This document shows positions 26,551 through 36,499 of a DNA stretch of 64,000 bases, in pieces. A program made the translations under genes and the position numbers. Each line of letters begins with the position of its first letter. Position 1 is the stretch's first letter. The notes under the pieces were generated by a model that saw nothing but the letters and a program-made list of their open reading frames with translations, was not told where the DNA came from and searched no databases. This stretch comes from Comamonadaceae bacterium (lineage in GTDB: Bacteria > Pseudomonadota > Gammaproteobacteria > Burkholderiales > Burkholderiaceae_C): contig CANGNS010000002.1 of NCBI GenBank assembly GCA_947455465.1, forward strand, positions 1 through 64,000, written 5' to 3'.

Positions 26551-27819
26551 TCACTTGCCCAAGGGGCCCCAATCGGGCTCGCGCAAATCACCGCTTTGGC
26601 CGGCCAGACGGGCTTTGACGCGGCCGTCCAGGGTGCTGGTCATCAGCGCCTCGCGGCCTTGCTGCTGGGTGGCATAAATAATCATGCGGCTATTGGGGGC
26701 AAAACTGGGGTTTTCATCGGCGCTGGTGTCGGTAATCGCTTGCGCCTGGCCGCTAGCCAAGTCCATCACATGCAGCTTAAAGGCGCCCGCCACCCGCGAG
26801 ATATAGGCCAGCGAACGCCCGTCCGGGCTGACGGCGGGCGAAATGTTGTAGCTGCCCCCAAAAGTGACCCGCTCCGGGTTACCGCCTGTCACCGCCACCT
26901 TGTAGATTTGCGGCGAACCGCCCCGATCGCTGACAAAGTAAACGGTTTGGCCGTCAGGCGAAAAAGTCGGCTCGGTATCGATACCGCTGGAGGCGGCTAG
27001 GCGACGCGCCTCGGCGCCCGGTTGGGTCGCGTCCATAAGGTAAATCTGCGATCCGCCATCGCGACTGAGCGTCAGCGCCAGCGTCTTGCCGTCGGGTGAC
27101 CAGCTGGGGGCGCTGTTGGAGCCCTTGAAGTTAGCGACCAGGCGGCGCTTGCCGGAATCGACGTCATGGACATAGACCACGGGTTTGCGCGACTCGAAGG
27201 ACACATAGGCTAATTGGTTGCCATTGGGCGCCCAGGATGGCGAAATAATGGGTTCGGTGCTGCGCAGCGCCGACTGCGCGCCTTCGCCATCGGCATCGGC
27301 CACCCACAGGTTGTAGACCGCGGCGCTCTTGGTGATGTAGGCGATACGGGTGGCAAAAACACCTTTTTCGCCGGTGAGCTTTTCGTAAACGGCATCAGCT
27401 ATCTTGTGCGCCACCCGGCGCATTTCACCCGCACTTACGGCATGGCTTTGGCCGCCCAGGTCTTGGCTGCGCACCGTGTCCCACAGCCGAAAACGCACTT
27501 CGTAGCGGTCCTCGGCCACCCGGGTCACGCTGCCGGTCAGCAAGGCGTCAGCCCCCTGTTTACGCCAGCTTGCCAACTCAGGGCGGGTGTTTTCGTCCAG
27601 GGCCGCGGCGTTGCCCTCGACGTTGCGAAACTGCCCACTGCGCTCCAAATCGGCCTGCACGATGGCGGCAATTCTTTGCGTCATGCCCTCGTTGCCTTTG
27701 AAAGCAGCGACAGCGATGGGAAACTGGGTCAGACCGGTGCCAGAGACTTCTACCCTGAACTGCGCCTGCGCAGTGCAGGCCAGCAGCCAGGCGATACAGC
27801 CGAGAAAAAGCTTGTTCAT
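26551..27819 (-). CDS. tolB: Tol-Pal system protein TolB
   Basis: A 422-residue periplasmic beta-propeller. ATG 27819 opens a signal peptide ending CTAQAQ. The N-terminal alpha/beta domain is followed by propeller repeats (PSWAPNGNQLAYVS, PSWSPDGKTLALT, PTFSPDGQTVYFVS, PAVSPDGRSLAYIS). It heads tolB-pal-cpoB. tolQ, tolR and tolA, commonly just upstream, are not here: the upstream gene is a divergent O-antigen ligase. Confidence 0.96.
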   Translation of the reverse strand: MNKLFLGCIAWLLACTAQAQFRVEVSGTGLTQFPIAVAAFKGNEGMTQRIAAIVQADLERSGQFRNVEGNAAALDENTRPELASWRKQGADALLTGSVTRVAEDRYEVRFRLWDTVRSQDLGGQSHAVSAGEMRRVAHKIADAVYEKLTGEKGVFATRIAYITKSAAVYNLWVADADGEGAQSALRSTEPIISPSWAPNGNQLAYVSFESRKPVVYVHDVDSGKRRLVANFKGSNSAPSWSPDGKTLALTLSRDGGSQIYLMDATQPGAEARRLAASSGIDTEPTFSPDGQTVYFVSDRGGSPQIYKVAVTGGNPERVTFGGSYNISPAVSPDGRSLAYISRVAGAFKLHVMDLASGQAQAITDTSADENPSFAPNSRMIIYATQQQGREALMTSTLDGRVKARLAGQSGDLREPDWGPLGK

Positions 27820-27928
27820 AGCCCCTATTATCGCCAAGCCCCGCAAATCGTCGGTGAAGCGAGCGCTGGCCAGCCCCACGTACCGTGTGTAATAGACTGG
27901 CGCCGCCCTCTCGCACCGCTATTTATCC

Positions 27929-29203
27929 ATGACCTTCTCCCCTGCAGCACCGTCCGAGCCCCTGCGCCTGCCGCCGTGGCAATTTGGGCTGCTGTGTTTT
28001 GTGGCGCTCTCGCCCAGTCTGGGTACCGCGCTGGCCGCCCTGGGTCGCTTGGCGCTGTATGTGCTGGCCTTGGGCGTGTTGCTGGCGGCGGCGCAGCGTG
28101 GACGCATCCACGGCCCCGCCTGGCGCGCCCACGCGGGTTTGACTGCTATTTTGGTGGGTGTATGCGCATTTCTGGCCCTGAGCACGGCTTGGTCCAGCGT
28201 GGACGGCCCCAGCGCTCTGTGGGCCTGGTCGCGCCACGCCCGGATTTTGGCCATACCTCTGTTGTACTACCTGGTGCGCGACGCCGGCCAGGGGCGCAGC
28301 TTGCTGCATATATTCATTCTGACGCAGGTGTTTGTCGGCCTGAGCTCCTGGCTGCTGGTGGCTGGTATCCATCCGCCCTGGATTTCGGCAGTCGACCCAG
28401 ACGCCACTTTTGCCTCGTACGGCAGCTATTTGGAAGAAACCATTGCCCAGGCCACGACCGCCGGCCTGCTGTGGTTTGAGCGCGACCGCATTTTTGGACC
28501 GCGTGGGCGTGCGCTGGCGATCGCCTTGGCGCTGAGCACAGCGGTGCTGGCCTTGTTCTTTCTGCGCGGGCGCAGCGGGCATGTGGTGCTGTTGGCCATA
28601 GGCGCCTTGGTGGCCATGCAAGCGCTGCCGCCGGGGCGGCGCTGGCTGGCGCTGTTGCTACCCTTTGTGGCGGCAGCGCTTTTGTGGTTTGCCGCGCCCA
28701 ATTTCCGCGACCGGGTGAACCAGGTGGTTCAGGAGTCTTCGGTCTACCGCCAGCAAGGCAGCGTTAACTCCTCGTCGGGCGAGCGCCTGTTGTACTGGCA
28801 AACCTCGCTGCAAGCCATCACAGAGCGTCCGCTCCTGGGTTTTGGCGCGGGCAGCTGGAACCATGAATTTCGCCGTCTGCTGCAAGACACCACGGTGCAA
28901 ACCCCTATGGATGTCGACAACCCGCACCAGCTTTACCTGCTCTGGACGGTCGAAGGCGGCGTGGTAGGCCTGGCCTGCCTGTTGGCCGCGCTCGCTTGGC
29001 CGCTGCGCCAGGCGCGTCACCTGGCCAGTGCCGACGCCTGGGCCCTGCGCACCATGGTGTGCGCACTGGCGGTCTCGGGGCTCTTCAATTCCATGATTTA
29101 CGGCATCGGTATGGGCGACTTCTTTTGTGTCGGAATGGGTATATTGCTCAGTCTGGTGCCGTCCGGTACCGCGCCAACACCTGCTACGCACCCACCGCTA
29201 TGA
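27929..29203 (+). CDS. O-antigen ligase/polymerase family membrane protein
   Basis: A 424-residue protein with about ten hydrophobic helices and the large periplasmic loop of the WaaL/Wzy_C family, containing SGERLLYWQTSLQAI and RPLLGFGAGSWNHEF, with the conserved HNxxL-like DNPHQLYLLWTVEGG. It should join O-antigen or another glycan to lipid A-core, or polymerise it. Its stop overlaps the msbA start (ATGA). It diverges from tolB across 109 bp. Confidence 0.87.
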   Translation: MTFSPAAPSEPLRLPPWQFGLLCFVALSPSLGTALAALGRLALYVLALGVLLAAAQRGRIHGPAWRAHAGLTAILVGVCAFLALSTAWSSVDGPSALWAWSRHARILAIPLLYYLVRDAGQGRSLLHIFILTQVFVGLSSWLLVAGIHPPWISAVDPDATFASYGSYLEETIAQATTAGLLWFERDRIFGPRGRALAIALALSTAVLALFFLRGRSGHVVLLAIGALVAMQALPPGRRWLALLLPFVAAALLWFAAPNFRDRVNQVVQESSVYRQQGSVNSSSGERLLYWQTSLQAITERPLLGFGAGSWNHEFRRLLQDTTVQTPMDVDNPHQLYLLWTVEGGVVGLACLLAALAWPLRQARHLASADAWALRTMVCALAVSGLFNSMIYGIGMGDFFCVGMGILLSLVPSGTAPTPATHPPL

Positions 29204-30948
29204 CCGACCACGCCCCGCCCCCCGAACGCCGTTTGCGCCAGCGCCTGGTCCGGGTGTTCGCCTATTTTTCGCAGCCCCTGTTCGCATGGATCGGTTTGGC
29301 AGTCTCGGTGCTGGTGGGGGCGGTGCTGGAGCCGGCCATTCCTGCGCTACTCAAGCCGCTGCTGGACCAGGGCTTTAACTCCACCAACACCATTCCCGTC
29401 TGGCTGATCCCGGTGGCGGTGGTTTCGCTGTTCATGCTGCGCTCGCTGGCCTCCTACCTGGGCGATATTGCGCTGGCCAAAATCGCCCAAACCGGCCTGC
29501 AATCCTTGCGCACGCAGATGTTTGCCAGCATCAGCGTGGCCGATTTGAGCCTGTTTCGCAAACATCCGGCCACGGCGTTGGCCAACACCGTGGTCTACGA
29601 GGCCACCAACGGCGCGGTGCTGCTGCTCCAATCGGTGACCACGGTCGTGAAAGACAGCCTGACCTTGGTCGCCTTTGCGGGCTATCTGCTTTACCTGAAC
29701 TGGCAACTGTCCACGATTGTGGTGCTGGTGTTTCCGCTGGTGGCCATCGTAATGCGCGCCATCTCCAAGCGCGTGTATGCGCTGACCAAGGCCTCGCAGC
29801 AGGCCGTCGACCAGCTGGCCTATGTGGTCGAAGAAAGCGTGCTCGCACACAAAGAAATTCGCATCCAAAATGCCGAGCAGCACCAGCAAGAACGCTTTCA
29901 CGCCGTCAACACCAGCCTGCGGCGCTTGGCCATGAAGTCTGCCATCGTCGGCTCGGCGGTAGCGCCGGTGACCAACTTTTTCGCCTCGATTGCGCTCTCA
30001 GCGGTCATTTCGGTAGCCATCATGCAAAGCCAAGCCAACCATATGTCGGCCGGCGGTTTTGTGGCATTTGTCACTGCCATGCTGATGATGATTGCGCCCA
30101 TCAAGCACCTTTCGGACGTATCCAGCACCATCACCCGAGGCATGGTGGCCGCCGAGCGGGCCATCGACCTGGTGGAAAATGTCGACATCGAGCAAGGCGG
30201 CAGCTTCCAGCTCACACGCGCCCGGGGCGAGGTGGCGCTGCAGCAGGTGCGTGTGCGCTACCCCGGCGCCACCGAGGATGCACTGCACCACATTGATCTG
30301 CACATCGCACCGGGCCAATTCATTGCGCTGGTGGGTTTGTCCGGTTCGGGCAAAACCACGCTGGCCAGTTTGCTGCCGCGCTTTGTGGAATGCAGCGAAG
30401 GCAGCGTTAGCCTCGATGGCGTGCCTCTGCCGGAATGGGATTTACCTTGCCTGCGCAGCCAGTTTGCGCTGGTGGGGCAAAACGTCATCATGTTCAATGA
30501 CACGGTGCTCAACAACATCGCACTGGGTCACACCGCCGACCCAGAAAAGGCCTGGCGGGCCTTAGAGGCGGCCAACCTGGCCCAGCGCGTGCGCGACCTG
30601 CCCCAGGGCCTGGACACCATTGTCGGCCACAACGCCGGCTTGCTCTCAGGCGGCGAGCGCCAGCGCCTGGCAATTGCCCGGGCGATTTACAAGGATGCGC
30701 CGGTACTGATTCTGGACGAGGCGACCTCGGCGCTGGACACCGATACCGACAGCCTGGTACAAGCGTCTTTGCGCAACGCCATGGCCGGACGCACCACGAT
30801 TGCCATTGCGCATCGGCTCACGACCATCCGCGACGCCGATTGCATTTATGTGCTGGGCCACGGCCGCATCTTGCAGCACGGCAACCACGATGCGCTGATG
30901 GCGCAAGGCGGCGCCTATCTGGACTTTATTCGCCTGAGCCAGAGCTAA
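29200..30948 (+). CDS. msbA: Lipid A export ABC transporter MsbA
   Basis: A 582-residue half-transporter that flips lipid A-core across the inner membrane. The membrane domain begins FAYFSQPLFAWIGLAV; the ATPase has Walker A GLSGSGKTT, signature LSGGERQR, Walker B VLILDEATSALD and H-loop AIAHRLTTI. Length equals that of E. coli MsbA (582). The start ATG 29200 overlaps the ligase stop; the frame further upstream is unsupported. The 3' end overlaps the convergent glycosyltransferase by 23 bp. Confidence 0.94.
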   Translation: MTDHAPPPERRLRQRLVRVFAYFSQPLFAWIGLAVSVLVGAVLEPAIPALLKPLLDQGFNSTNTIPVWLIPVAVVSLFMLRSLASYLGDIALAKIAQTGLQSLRTQMFASISVADLSLFRKHPATALANTVVYEATNGAVLLLQSVTTVVKDSLTLVAFAGYLLYLNWQLSTIVVLVFPLVAIVMRAISKRVYALTKASQQAVDQLAYVVEESVLAHKEIRIQNAEQHQQERFHAVNTSLRRLAMKSAIVGSAVAPVTNFFASIALSAVISVAIMQSQANHMSAGGFVAFVTAMLMMIAPIKHLSDVSSTITRGMVAAERAIDLVENVDIEQGGSFQLTRARGEVALQQVRVRYPGATEDALHHIDLHIAPGQFIALVGLSGSGKTTLASLLPRFVECSEGSVSLDGVPLPEWDLPCLRSQFALVGQNVIMFNDTVLNNIALGHTADPEKAWRALEAANLAQRVRDLPQGLDTIVGHNAGLLSGGERQRLAIARAIYKDAPVLILDEATSALDTDTDSLVQASLRNAMAGRTTIAIAHRLTTIRDADCIYVLGHGRILQHGNHDALMAQGGAYLDFIRLSQS

Positions 30949-32035
30949 TCAGGTCCAAGGCGGCGCTGGCAAACTGCGCTGCGTCGGGCTGCACCAGGCA
31001 GCGCACACCGGCTTGGTGGTGGTAGGACGGCGGCGTTGCAAAATTAAACCAGCACAGCGTCGGCACCCCCAGCGCCACGGCCATGTGGTAGGGGCCAGAG
31101 TCGCTGGAGACGACCAAATCGGCCTGGGCCAGCAAAGCGGCCGACTCCTCAATAGAAAGCTGCCCCGCCCAATCCTGCACCACGCAGGCAGCACCCAAGG
31201 TGTGCAAGTGCGCCTGGAAAAGCTGCACAAACTGGCTATTTACCTCGGCCTCAAATCCAGCACCTGACAAATGCAAATCAAAAGGGGCCCGCGCGAATAA
31301 GGCGGCCAGCGCCTGCACCAAATCCGCCAGCGCGGGCCGCTTGGGCAAGGCATCCTCGGTACCGCAGCCAATGTTGAGCACCACCAAGCGCCGTCCGGCA
31401 CCCGGCCCTAGTGCGTGACGAGCCTGCCAAGCCAGGCCTTTGGCCGATAGGCGCAGCGTAATGGGCGTGCCAGCGCGCGCAATGCCCAGAGCTGCCAGGG
31501 CCACAAAGTCGCGCTCGGTGTAGTCCATCGGCTTGGGCAAGCCGTGCAGGCGCTGGTAGGCGCGGCTGGACGGCGCGCTCAAGTCATAAAAAAAGCGCCG
31601 CAGCGGGAACTGGGCAATACCGACTGCCAGCGCCGACTTGGCCCGCGCCATGCGCCGCGCCAGCAGGGCGGTGCGGATACCGCCAACTTCGCAATCAATC
31701 ACCAGATCGAGCGGCTGGCCCTGCAGCGCGGTCTGCATCTGCCCGTAAATGGCGTCCATGGGCAGCCGGCGCTGCTTGGCGCTGCCAGGGCGGCCTTCTT
31801 TCACGGTCACAAAGTGCGCACTGGCCAGCAGATAGTGGCTGCTTATCAGCTCCTGCACCACATAGCCGGCGTGGTTGCTCAGCATGCACAAATGCAGCTG
31901 CACCTGCGGCCAGCGCGCCTTGAGCGCTGCCCACGCTGCCGAACTGCGCAGCAAATCGCCCACGCCCATGCTGTGCGACTTGATCAGCAAAATATGGCGC
32001 GGTGCCTGTAACCGCGCCTGGATGTCTGCCCTCAT
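30926..32035 (-). CDS. Glycosyltransferase family 9 (heptosyltransferase-like)
   Basis: A 369-residue GT9 enzyme of LPS core synthesis. N-terminal ILLIKSHSMGVGDLLRSSAAW fits the family's RxxxxGDxL pattern; VVSSDSGPYHMAVALGVPTL is the nucleotide-sugar site. The exact step (heptosyltransferase or a related core enzyme) is not clear. Its start overlaps the galE stop by 4 bases. Confidence 0.85.
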   Translation of the reverse strand: MRADIQARLQAPRHILLIKSHSMGVGDLLRSSAAWAALKARWPQVQLHLCMLSNHAGYVVQELISSHYLLASAHFVTVKEGRPGSAKQRRLPMDAIYGQMQTALQGQPLDLVIDCEVGGIRTALLARRMARAKSALAVGIAQFPLRRFFYDLSAPSSRAYQRLHGLPKPMDYTERDFVALAALGIARAGTPITLRLSAKGLAWQARHALGPGAGRRLVVLNIGCGTEDALPKRPALADLVQALAALFARAPFDLHLSGAGFEAEVNSQFVQLFQAHLHTLGAACVVQDWAGQLSIEESAALLAQADLVVSSDSGPYHMAVALGVPTLCWFNFATPPSYHHQAGVRCLVQPDAAQFASAALDLISSGSGE

Positions 32036-33060
32036 GGGGGCGCGCCGTCCGTGCGGTCGGCTGCCAGTGCCTGCTGCCAGCGCCAGGCATCAGCGCACAT
32101 GGCCGACAGCGGCAATTGGGCACGCCAGCCCAAAGCGCTGTGCGCCAGGTCGGTGGCGGCATAACAAGCGGCCACATCGCCCGGGCGGCGGTCCACAAAA
32201 CGCAGCGCAACAGGCCGGCCACTGGCCACCTCAAAAGCCTGCACCATTTGCAGCACACTGATGCCCTGCCCGGTGCCCAGATTGACGGTAATACCTTTGC
32301 CCGACTGCTGCAAATACCGAAGCGCCGCAACATGGCCTTGCGCCAGATCGACCACATGGATGTAATCGCGCACGCCTGTGCCATCCGAAGTGGGATAGTC
32401 CCGCCCAAAGACCTGCAATTCGGGACGCAGGCCGGCGGCCACCTGGGCGATGTAGGGCATCAGGTTGTTAGGCACCCCTTGCGGGCTCTCGCCCAGTAGC
32501 GCGCTGGGGTGCGCGCCCACCGGATTGAAGTAGCGCAGCAAGGCCACTTGCCAGCGGCTGTCGGCGCCTTGCAGCTCGCGCAGCAGGTCCTCGCACAGCA
32601 ATTTGCTGCGTCCGTAAGGGTTGGTGCTGCGCAAAGGCGCCGATTCGGCAATGGGCACGCTGTCCGGCTCGCCGTACACCGTGGCCGAGGAGCTAAAGAC
32701 CAGGCGGCGCACGCTGGCGCGCTCCATGGCAGCCACCAGGCACGCGGTGCCGCCCACGTTGTTGTCCAGGTACAGCGCCGCCTGTTGCCAGGACTGGCCG
32801 ACCGATTTGAGGCCGGCAAAGTGCATCACCGCCTCGATGCGGTGGGCGGCAAATACCTGGTCCAAGGCCGCCGCATCGCGCACATCCGCCTGCACAAAAG
32901 GGGCGCGTTTGCCGGTTAAAGCGGCCAGCCGGTCCAGCACGTCCGGCGTGCTATTGCACAGATTGTCTAGCAGCACCACGTCCCAGCCAGCAGCCATGAG
33001 CTCGGCGGCCGCATGGGCGCCGAGGTAGCCGGTACCGCCGGTAATCAAAATAGTGGCCAT
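32032..33060 (-). CDS. galE: UDP-glucose 4-epimerase
   Basis: A 342-residue extended SDR that interconverts UDP-glucose and UDP-galactose for surface glycans. It has GGTGYLGAHAA for NAD, LLDNLCNS, the catalytic Ser region SSSATVYG, and YxxxK in NPYGRSK. Length matches E. coli GalE (338). It sits 5 bases after the family 4 glycosyltransferase gene. Confidence 0.94.
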   Translation of the reverse strand: MATILITGGTGYLGAHAAAELMAAGWDVVLLDNLCNSTPDVLDRLAALTGKRAPFVQADVRDAAALDQVFAAHRIEAVMHFAGLKSVGQSWQQAALYLDNNVGGTACLVAAMERASVRRLVFSSSATVYGEPDSVPIAESAPLRSTNPYGRSKLLCEDLLRELQGADSRWQVALLRYFNPVGAHPSALLGESPQGVPNNLMPYIAQVAAGLRPELQVFGRDYPTSDGTGVRDYIHVVDLAQGHVAALRYLQQSGKGITVNLGTGQGISVLQMVQAFEVASGRPVALRFVDRRPGDVAACYAATDLAHSALGWRAQLPLSAMCADAWRWQQALAADRTDGAPP

Positions 33061-33065
33061 AGGTC

Positions 33066-34274
33066 CTAGGTTTGCTGCGGCCCGGCGGCGCCCTGGGCCA
33101 GCACTTGCTGGTAAATCTGGTGCTGCTGTTTGGCGATTTCGGGCCAGACATGCTGCGCGGCAAACTGCGCTGCGCGCCCGACCATGGCCGCGCGCAAAGC
33201 GCTGTCTTGGCGAAGGCGGCCCACAGCCGATGCGATGGGCGCCTCGTCCTGCGGATTGTCCAGCATCCAGGCGGCACCGGCCGCTTGCACCAGGTCCGAG
33301 GCCAGGCAGTAAGGCGAAACGCTCAGGAGCACTGGCACTTGGGCGGCAAAGGCCTCAAGCACTACGAGCGGGAAAATATCGTCCAAGGTCGCATGCACGT
33401 GGCAGTCGGCGGCGGCAAAGGCGATGGAGGCGTCGGCCAGCAAGCCGGTAAACACCACCCGGCCCTCAAGCGCGCCCTGCGCACACCGCGCGCGCCACTG
33501 CGCTACCTGGGCCGGTGCACCGCCGACCACCAGCACGCACACGTCGGCCGGCAAGAGCGGCAGGCTGCGCAGCACGGCAGGCAAGCCTTTTTTCTCAAAG
33601 TTGTGGCCAATGACCAAAAGCACCCAAGCTTGCGCAGGCAAGCCCAAAGTCTGGCGCACCTCGGTTGGCGACAGGGGCGCCTGGCCGGCCACCGGCGCGG
33701 CCATGCCGGGCGTCACCACGCTCAAGCGGGTGCGCGCCACGCCGTAGGTGCGCGCGATGATGTCCGCCAGCGCGGGCGCCACGGCCACTATGCGCTTGCC
33801 CGGCCCGCCGGCAAAGCGCAGGCCTTCCAGAGCCAGGTGGGCCAACAGGCGCGGGCTGGTCCACACCTTGAGGTACTGCAGCGCCTGGCGCCCAGCGCTG
33901 CGCGGGGTGCCAAAAATGCTGTAGCGCATGGGCCGCACATGGGCGGTTTGCACCTGGCCGTGCCAGGTGTTCTCGTGCGAGTGCACCAGCGCAAAGCCAC
34001 TGCGGCTTTGCCACCAGGACCACAGCGCAAAAATCCACTGCGCAATCCAGCGCGGGCGGCGCAGGTTGCGCCCCATGCGGTGCAGGGTAAGGCGCTCGTC
34101 CACCACATCCGAGCGCTCGCAAAACACATGGATGTCATAGTCTTCCGGGAACTGTGCAGCCAGGTGCAGCGCCAGTTGGACGGCGTAGTTTTCCGCACCG
34201 CCGGCACTTTTGCTGAAGTGCCGCGTCAAGATGGCAAGGCGAACGGGGTGGGCGGCAGTCATGGGCGCAGGCAT
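33066..34274 (-). CDS. Glycosyltransferase family 4
   Basis: A 402-residue GT-B enzyme. The N-terminal ILTRHFSKSAGGAENYAVQLA is the donor-domain opening, similar to WaaG-like core glucosyltransferases; the C-terminal half has LLVIGHNFEKKGLP and FPLVVLEAFAAQVPVL, the EX7E-type region. It probably adds a hexose to LPS core. A second ATG four residues in is possible. It overlaps nothing and follows the deacetylase by 3 bases. Confidence 0.85.
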   Translation of the reverse strand: MPAPMTAAHPVRLAILTRHFSKSAGGAENYAVQLALHLAAQFPEDYDIHVFCERSDVVDERLTLHRMGRNLRRPRWIAQWIFALWSWWQSRSGFALVHSHENTWHGQVQTAHVRPMRYSIFGTPRSAGRQALQYLKVWTSPRLLAHLALEGLRFAGGPGKRIVAVAPALADIIARTYGVARTRLSVVTPGMAAPVAGQAPLSPTEVRQTLGLPAQAWVLLVIGHNFEKKGLPAVLRSLPLLPADVCVLVVGGAPAQVAQWRARCAQGALEGRVVFTGLLADASIAFAAADCHVHATLDDIFPLVVLEAFAAQVPVLLSVSPYCLASDLVQAAGAAWMLDNPQDEAPIASAVGRLRQDSALRAAMVGRAAQFAAQHVWPEIAKQQHQIYQQVLAQGAAGPQQT

Positions 34275-34277
34275 GGT

Positions 34278-35003
34278 TCAGGAGGGCCGCTGGTTTTCGT
34301 AGGACGTGAAAACTTTCAGCAGAAACTGCGGCAAGTAGGTCGAGCGCACCACGGGCACGCGCACCAGCGTGAACAAATCATCGCCGGGCTGCACCTTGCC
34401 GCGCAGCGTGGTGGTCGCGCTGGCATAGCCAGCAGCGCGTGCCATGGCGACATGCTGGGGCGAGAACATGCCAAACGGGTAGCAAAAATGCGCTACCTCC
34501 TGCCCCACCATGTCCTCCAAAGCGCTTTTGCAGCCGGCAATTTCCTGCTGCGCCTGCGCATCGGGCAAGGTGGGTAGTTGCACATGCTTATGGGTGTGCG
34601 CGCCAATGTCCATGCCCGCCCGCACCCATTGGCGGATTTGGTCGGCGCTCATCAGGTCGGCGGGCAGCACGCCATGGGCCAGGTCCCAGTGGTTGCTTTG
34701 GCCTAGCAAGCCGCTCATCACGTAGCAGGTGGCAGTAAAACCGCAAGCCTGCAAGACCGGCAGGGCGTGTTCCAGGTTGTTGCAATAGCCATCGTCCAGG
34801 GTAATACCCACCACCTTGCCCTGGCGCTCGCCGCGTAAATACGGCATCAGATCGGGCATCGACACGCCCCGGTAGCCCAGGCTTTTGAGCAAACGCATCT
34901 GCGACGCAAAGCGCGCTGGCGGCACATACAGGCTGCGAAAACCGGCCGGCGGCGGCGGTGCCTGCGCTATCTGGTGGTAAGTGAGGATGGCGTACTGGGG
35001 CAT
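34278..35003 (-). CDS. Polysaccharide deacetylase family protein (NodB fold)
   Basis: A 241-residue enzyme with the NodB motifs: TLDDGY (catalytic Asp and metal Asp), GAHTHKHVQLP (metal His pair) and CYPFGMFS. The N-terminus ILTYHQI is typical. It has no signal peptide, so it likely acts in the cytoplasm, for instance on a lipid- or nucleotide-linked sugar; substrate unknown. It starts the minus-strand glycan block, 16 bases after rng. Confidence 0.87.
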   Translation of the reverse strand: MPQYAILTYHQIAQAPPPPAGFRSLYVPPARFASQMRLLKSLGYRGVSMPDLMPYLRGERQGKVVGITLDDGYCNNLEHALPVLQACGFTATCYVMSGLLGQSNHWDLAHGVLPADLMSADQIRQWVRAGMDIGAHTHKHVQLPTLPDAQAQQEIAGCKSALEDMVGQEVAHFCYPFGMFSPQHVAMARAAGYASATTTLRGKVQPGDDLFTLVRVPVVRSTYLPQFLLKVFTSYENQRPS

Positions 35004-35019
35004 GGGCGCAGAAAAAGCG

Positions 35020-36495
35020 TTAGAGCAAAACGATGTCGTAGTGTTCCTGCCCCATGGCGCCCTCGCTTTGCAGGGAGACAGGTTTGCCGATGAATTCGCT
35101 CAGGCCGGCCAGGTGCTGGCTCTCCTCGTCCAGCAGCAAATCGATGACCTGGGGCGCGGCCACCACCCGGAACTCTTTCGGATTGAACTGGCGCGCCTCG
35201 CGCAAAATTTCGCGAAAGATGTCATAGGCTACGCTGCGCGCCGTCTTGACGATGCCCTTGCCTTGGCACGACGGGCAGGGCTCGCACAGCATGTGCGCTA
35301 GCGATTCGCGGGTGCGCTTGCGCGTGAGCTCGACCAGACCCAGAGGGGAAAAACCGCCCATCATGGTCTTGACCCGGTCGCGTCCGAGCTGCTTCTTGAA
35401 CTCAGCCAGCACGGCCTCGCGGTGTTCGTCGCGAGCCATGTCAATAAAGTCGGCCACGATGATGCCGCCCAGATTGCGCAAGCGCAGTTGGCGCGCCAAG
35501 GCTTGGGCCGCTTCTAAATTGGTTTTAAAAATCGTGTCATCAAAGTTGCGCGCGCCCACGTAGGCGCCGGTGTTGACGTCCACCGTGGTCAGCGCCTCGG
35601 TCTGGTCCACGATCAGGTAGCCGCCCGATTTGAGGTCCACCCGCCGCCCCAGCGCTTTGGCGATTTCTTCGTCGACCGAAAACAGGTCAAAAATCGGGCG
35701 CTCCCCCTTGTAATGCTGCAATTTTTTGGCCGCCTGGGGCATGAACTCGGCGCCAAAAGCGTGCAGCGCGTCGAACTGCTCGCGCGAGTCCACGCGGATG
35801 GTCTGGGTGCTGTCGCCCACCAGGTCGCGCAGCACGCGCTGTAGCAAATTGAGGTCCTGGTGCAGCAAGCTGGGCGGTGGCAGGCGCAGACTGGCGTCTT
35901 TGATGCGCGCCCAGGCTTTGCGCAAATAGGCGATATCGTCGGCGATTTCGCTGTCTTGTGCGTCTTCGGCGTTGGTGCGCAAAATAAAGCCGCCGCCGGC
36001 GCCACCGGCCAGCGCCAGCACGCGTTTGCGCAAGTCTTCGCGCTGTTCCAGTGGTATTTTTTGCGATACGCCAATGTGGTCATCCTGCGGCAAAAACACT
36101 AGCAAGCGCCCGGCCACGCTGATTTGCGTGGACAAGCGCGCGCCCTTGGTGCCCATCGGGTCTTTGATCACCTGCACCATCAGCGCCTGGCCTTCAAAAA
36201 CTTGGCGCTCGATCGGGATTTGCGCCTGGGCGGCGCGCGCCGCGCTGAGCGTCTCCCCCTCGGCAGGTTTGTGCCAGACGTCAGCCACATGCAAAAAGGC
36301 TGCGCGCTCCAGCCCGATATCAATAAAAGCCGACTGCATGCCCGGCAGCACCCGCGAGACCTTGCCCACATACACATTACCCACCAGGCCGCGCTCGAGA
36401 GTGCGCTCCACGTGCAGCTCCTGCACCGCGCCGTGCTCGATGACGGCCACGCGCGTCTCTTGCGGCGACCAGTTGATCAAAATGTCTTGTTGCAT
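35020..36495 (-). CDS. rng: Ribonuclease G
   Basis: A 491-residue RNase E/G family endonuclease that matures 16S rRNA 5' ends. Seen: an S1 domain (GNVYVGKVSRVLPGMQSAFI, AAFLHVADVW), the catalytic metal-site segment TTVDVNTGAYVG, GGIIVADFIDM, and the zinc-link CEPCPSC. Length matches E. coli RNase G (489). ATG 36495 lies 4 bases after the maf stop; the frame to 36552 is unsupported. Confidence 0.95.
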   Translation of the reverse strand: MQQDILINWSPQETRVAVIEHGAVQELHVERTLERGLVGNVYVGKVSRVLPGMQSAFIDIGLERAAFLHVADVWHKPAEGETLSAARAAQAQIPIERQVFEGQALMVQVIKDPMGTKGARLSTQISVAGRLLVFLPQDDHIGVSQKIPLEQREDLRKRVLALAGGAGGGFILRTNAEDAQDSEIADDIAYLRKAWARIKDASLRLPPPSLLHQDLNLLQRVLRDLVGDSTQTIRVDSREQFDALHAFGAEFMPQAAKKLQHYKGERPIFDLFSVDEEIAKALGRRVDLKSGGYLIVDQTEALTTVDVNTGAYVGARNFDDTIFKTNLEAAQALARQLRLRNLGGIIVADFIDMARDEHREAVLAEFKKQLGRDRVKTMMGGFSPLGLVELTRKRTRESLAHMLCEPCPSCQGKGIVKTARSVAYDIFREILREARQFNPKEFRVVAAPQVIDLLLDEESQHLAGLSEFIGKPVSLQSEGAMGQEHYDIVLL

Positions 36496-36499
36496 CGCA

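Noticed and set aside
32032..35003. Long plus-strand open frame opposite the glycosyltransferase gene (33072-34577)
   Set aside because: It is antisense to two recognisable genes, is His/Arg-rich and matches no family.
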